DNA of 64,000 bases from an uncultured Lachnospiraceae bacterium (GTDB lineage Bacteria > Bacillota > Clostridia > Lachnospirales > Lachnospiraceae): positions 51,328-115,327 of the forward strand of contig CAJUNR010000010.1 in assembly GCA_910587765.1 (NCBI GenBank), in the 5' to 3' direction. Under the pieces are notes generated by a model that was not told where the DNA came from, did no database searches, and saw only the letters and a list, made by a program, of their open reading frames with translations. Below are positions 62,453 through 64,000 of the stretch, piece by piece; position 1 is the stretch's first letter; the number at the start of each line of letters is the position of its first letter. The position numbers were made by a program, and so were the translations under genes.

Positions 62453-63124
62453 TTATTCCCCCGTCTTCACCGGTGTAATCGTTATGTTCGCCGCCTCAAT
62501 CCCGGTCTTGCGCTTTACGATATCCTCAATCTGCGCCCGCTGAGAATCGCTGACCTGTGTGCTGCTGACAACCACGTCCGCGCAGGCGTTGTTGATGCTG
62601 ACAACCACCTCTTCAAATCCCTGTGCCACCAGAAGTGTCTCCGCCGCCAGCTCCTTCTCCGCAATGTCCGTCATCTCCACCATCTCGTTGATCGCGCTCT
62701 TCTTCTGTTCCTCCGTCACGCTGCCGCTGTTGATCAGCTCCATCAGCATCTCTTTATTTCTCGAACGGGTCTGTTCTCTTGTCACCTTCGCCTCCGAGAC
62801 CAGACCGACGCCCATCGTACTGTTCGCTAGGACGGTCTTGCCCACATTCTCCTCCGCCAACTCCGTATCCTCGTCCAGACTCTCGATATCCGCGTGTTCG
62901 TCCTCTCCGCTCTGCGCATAGAGATCCTCCGCGGAAATATCCTGCGCAAGACTTGCGTCCTCCGCGTCCTCGACAGCGGTGCTGTTGGCGCTCAGCAGAG
63001 ATTCATCCAGCCTGGTGCCTGAATAATTCAGATACCCGGCCACCGCGATCATGGCCGCAAGCGCCGTGATGATCATCTGATTTTTCTTAAATACGGGTTT
63101 TTTTAACTGCTTTAGCTGCTTCAC
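62453..63124 (-). CDS. spoIIIAH: Stage III sporulation protein AH
   Basis: The 223-residue protein has one membrane helix (about 17-33), an acidic linker and a C-terminal YscJ/FliF-like ring-building domain (EEVVVSINNACADVVVSS). SpoIIIAH is made in the mother cell and binds forespore SpoIIQ to form the feeding channel. It overlaps spoIIIAG by four bases and is the last gene of the operon. No intrinsic terminator is visible in the 20-40 bases that follow, before the feo promoter. Confidence 0.93.
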   Translation of the reverse strand: MKQLKQLKKPVFKKNQMIITALAAMIAVAGYLNYSGTRLDESLLSANSTAVEDAEDASLAQDISAEDLYAQSGEDEHADIESLDEDTELAEENVGKTVLANSTMGVGLVSEAKVTREQTRSRNKEMLMELINSGSVTEEQKKSAINEMVEMTDIAEKELAAETLLVAQGFEEVVVSINNACADVVVSSTQVSDSQRAQIEDIVKRKTGIEAANITITPVKTGE

Positions 63125-63654
63125 TTGGTTCCCTCCATTTTCATTATTTTAATTTTATGTGCGTCGACGCCAAATAATGCCTGCGCAGCTTCCAGAATCT
63201 CCTGTCTGATACGGCTGCTTCCGCCGCCCTGTGCGATCACCAGCACGCCCTCCACCCTCGGATTGCTCTCCGACGTCACATACGGAGTCCTTTCGCTGCC
63301 GCTTCGCTCCTCATACACCGTCTCTTCCCGGCTCTCCTCGCCGGAAACAGTCGCGTCCTTCTCCACCCGCTTCTCCCCGCTCCCTTCAAAAGTCAGCAGA
63401 ACCTGCACGGCGCCCACCCCCTCCACCTGTCCCAGAAGCGCTTCCAGACGCTGTTCCAGGCAGCTCTCATAATCCGAATCCGCAGCCGCCGGCTGCGGCT
63501 CTTCCGCCGGCTCCATCTCCTCCGCCTCCTTCTTCTTTTCCTCCGTCGGAACCGCGATCACGGCCAGCAGAAGGCCCAGAAGCACCAGGATCAGAAGCTG
63601 TTCCTTGCCGGGCGGCCAGTATTTCCCGCAGATTTTTTTTAATTTCTCACTCAT
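63121..63654 (-). CDS. spoIIIAG: Stage III sporulation protein AG
   Basis: The 177-residue protein has one membrane helix (about 18-36), an acidic Pro/Glu linker and a ring-building-motif domain with LEALLGQVEGVGAVQVLLTFEG and RVEGVLVIAQGGG, both typical of SpoIIIAG. It forms the large ring of the mother-cell to forespore channel. It overlaps spoIIIAF and spoIIIAH by ATGA-type contacts. Confidence 0.95.
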   Translation of the reverse strand: MSEKLKKICGKYWPPGKEQLLILVLLGLLLAVIAVPTEEKKKEAEEMEPAEEPQPAAADSDYESCLEQRLEALLGQVEGVGAVQVLLTFEGSGEKRVEKDATVSGEESREETVYEERSGSERTPYVTSESNPRVEGVLVIAQGGGSSRIRQEILEAAQALFGVDAHKIKIMKMEGTK

Positions 63655-63884
63655 TGCAGAGCGTCCACCTCCTGTTCCAGTTCATAGACCAGCACTTCCA
63701 TATCCACCCGCCCGACCAGAGCGAACACCTCAAACACCGGCTGCAGCAGCAGAATCACCAGCAGAAGACCCAGATAAAAACGCACATAGCGCTCATAACT
63801 GTTTCCGGGAAGCAGATTCAGCACCATCTGTTCCAATAAATAGAACACCGCCACGCATCTCACCATTTCCAATATTCTCTGCAT
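63651..63884 (-). CDS. spoIIIAF: Stage III sporulation protein AF, short form
   Basis: The 77-residue product has two hydrophobic helices (about 8-25 and 35-55), a YERYVRFYLGLLLVILLLQP region typical of SpoIIIAF and then only about 20 residues. Bacillus SpoIIIAF is about 200 residues with a soluble C-terminal domain, so this form lacks it. The stop overlaps spoIIIAG as ATGA, so the gene end looks natural rather than broken. The upstream neighbour should be spoIIIAE, but here repeat copy G begins about 33 bases upstream. Confidence 0.8.
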   Translation of the reverse strand: MQRILEMVRCVAVFYLLEQMVLNLLPGNSYERYVRFYLGLLLVILLLQPVFEVFALVGRVDMEVLVYELEQEVDALQ

Positions 63885-63916
63885 CCTTTTCTCCTTCCCC
63901 CGGCAGCCGGCCGTTG

Positions 63917-64000
63917 CTTTTCACACCCACACCAGTTCACAGCCCGATGCGGGCAGATCATCCTGAAAGACCCATTGAAGGGCGCCGGTCCTTAGGCGCG
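63917..64000 (+). repeat. Structured intergenic repeat, copy G (cut by the window edge)
   Basis: The left half matches copies B and C: TTTTCACACCC end, outer-stem arm GCGGGCAGATCATCC, TGAAGGG arm and TTAGGCGCG at the last bases. It lies directly upstream of spoIIIAF, inside what is normally an uninterrupted operon. Confidence 0.8.

Overview
The window looks like chromosome of a spore-forming Clostridia bacterium, most likely Lachnospiraceae. The right edge carries three genes of the spoIIIA engulfment operon. Beside them is a FeoA/FeoB locus with the small Cys-rich FeoB partner and a perfect 7-1-7 Fur box. Surface proteins with sortase-independent, Ig-like or beta-helix-like architecture and a DUF5722-type domain also fit this group. 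Nearly all genes lie on the minus strand; the two plus-strand genes are marked below.

Layout from left to right: (1) 1-4999, the 5' part of a giant secreted Ig-like surface protein that runs off the left edge. (2) 5553-8743, three minus-strand genes: an FAD oxidoreductase, a SEC-C protein and a glycosyltransferase. (3) 9237-10580, a plus-strand CapK/PaaK-like gene with a strong promoter and a three-hairpin leader. (4) 10712-21486, a seven-gene glycan operon headed by a large polyprenyl-phosphate sugar-1-phosphate transferase. (5) 21962-22750, a plus-strand family 2 glycosyltransferase. (6) 22757-42414, an 18-gene, about 20 kb glycan operon headed by a PglF/WbpM-type dehydratase with a PglE-like aminotransferase and a PglC-like transferase. 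(7) 42728-55628, a Wzx flippase, a MurJ-like flippase, three further glycan enzymes, a 1559-residue DUF5722-like secreted protein and a membrane protein. (8) 55951-59842, a hybrid histidine kinase and an orphan solute-binding lipoprotein. (9) 59919-62410, the iron uptake operon. (10) 62453-63884, spoIIIAH, AG and AF.

Together, regions 2-7 encode a complete Wzx/Wzy-type surface polysaccharide factory, probably two interleaved pathways, since there are two initiating phosphoglycosyl transferases and two flippases. The most unusual part is a block inside operon 6. It has a C3-type oxidoreductase, an LpxD-like N-acyltransferase, a DltA-like adenylating ligase, a PLP-dependent decarboxylase, a stand-alone acyl carrier protein and a WbpE-like aminotransferase. 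I read this as a route that loads an amino acid on a carrier protein, decarboxylates it there, and transfers the product to an amino sugar. A second decarboxylase is paired with an ATP-grasp ligase in the same operon.

Scattered between transcription units is a family of roughly 200 bp, nearly palindromic repeats (seven full, truncated or fragmentary copies). Their stems keep pairing despite sequence change and contain an invariant GNRA-like loop, so they look like a mobile structured RNA or hairpin element. A second hairpin family has at least two copies. I saw no transposase, tRNA, rRNA or CRISPR array. All functions are inferred from motifs and context; no database search was possible.
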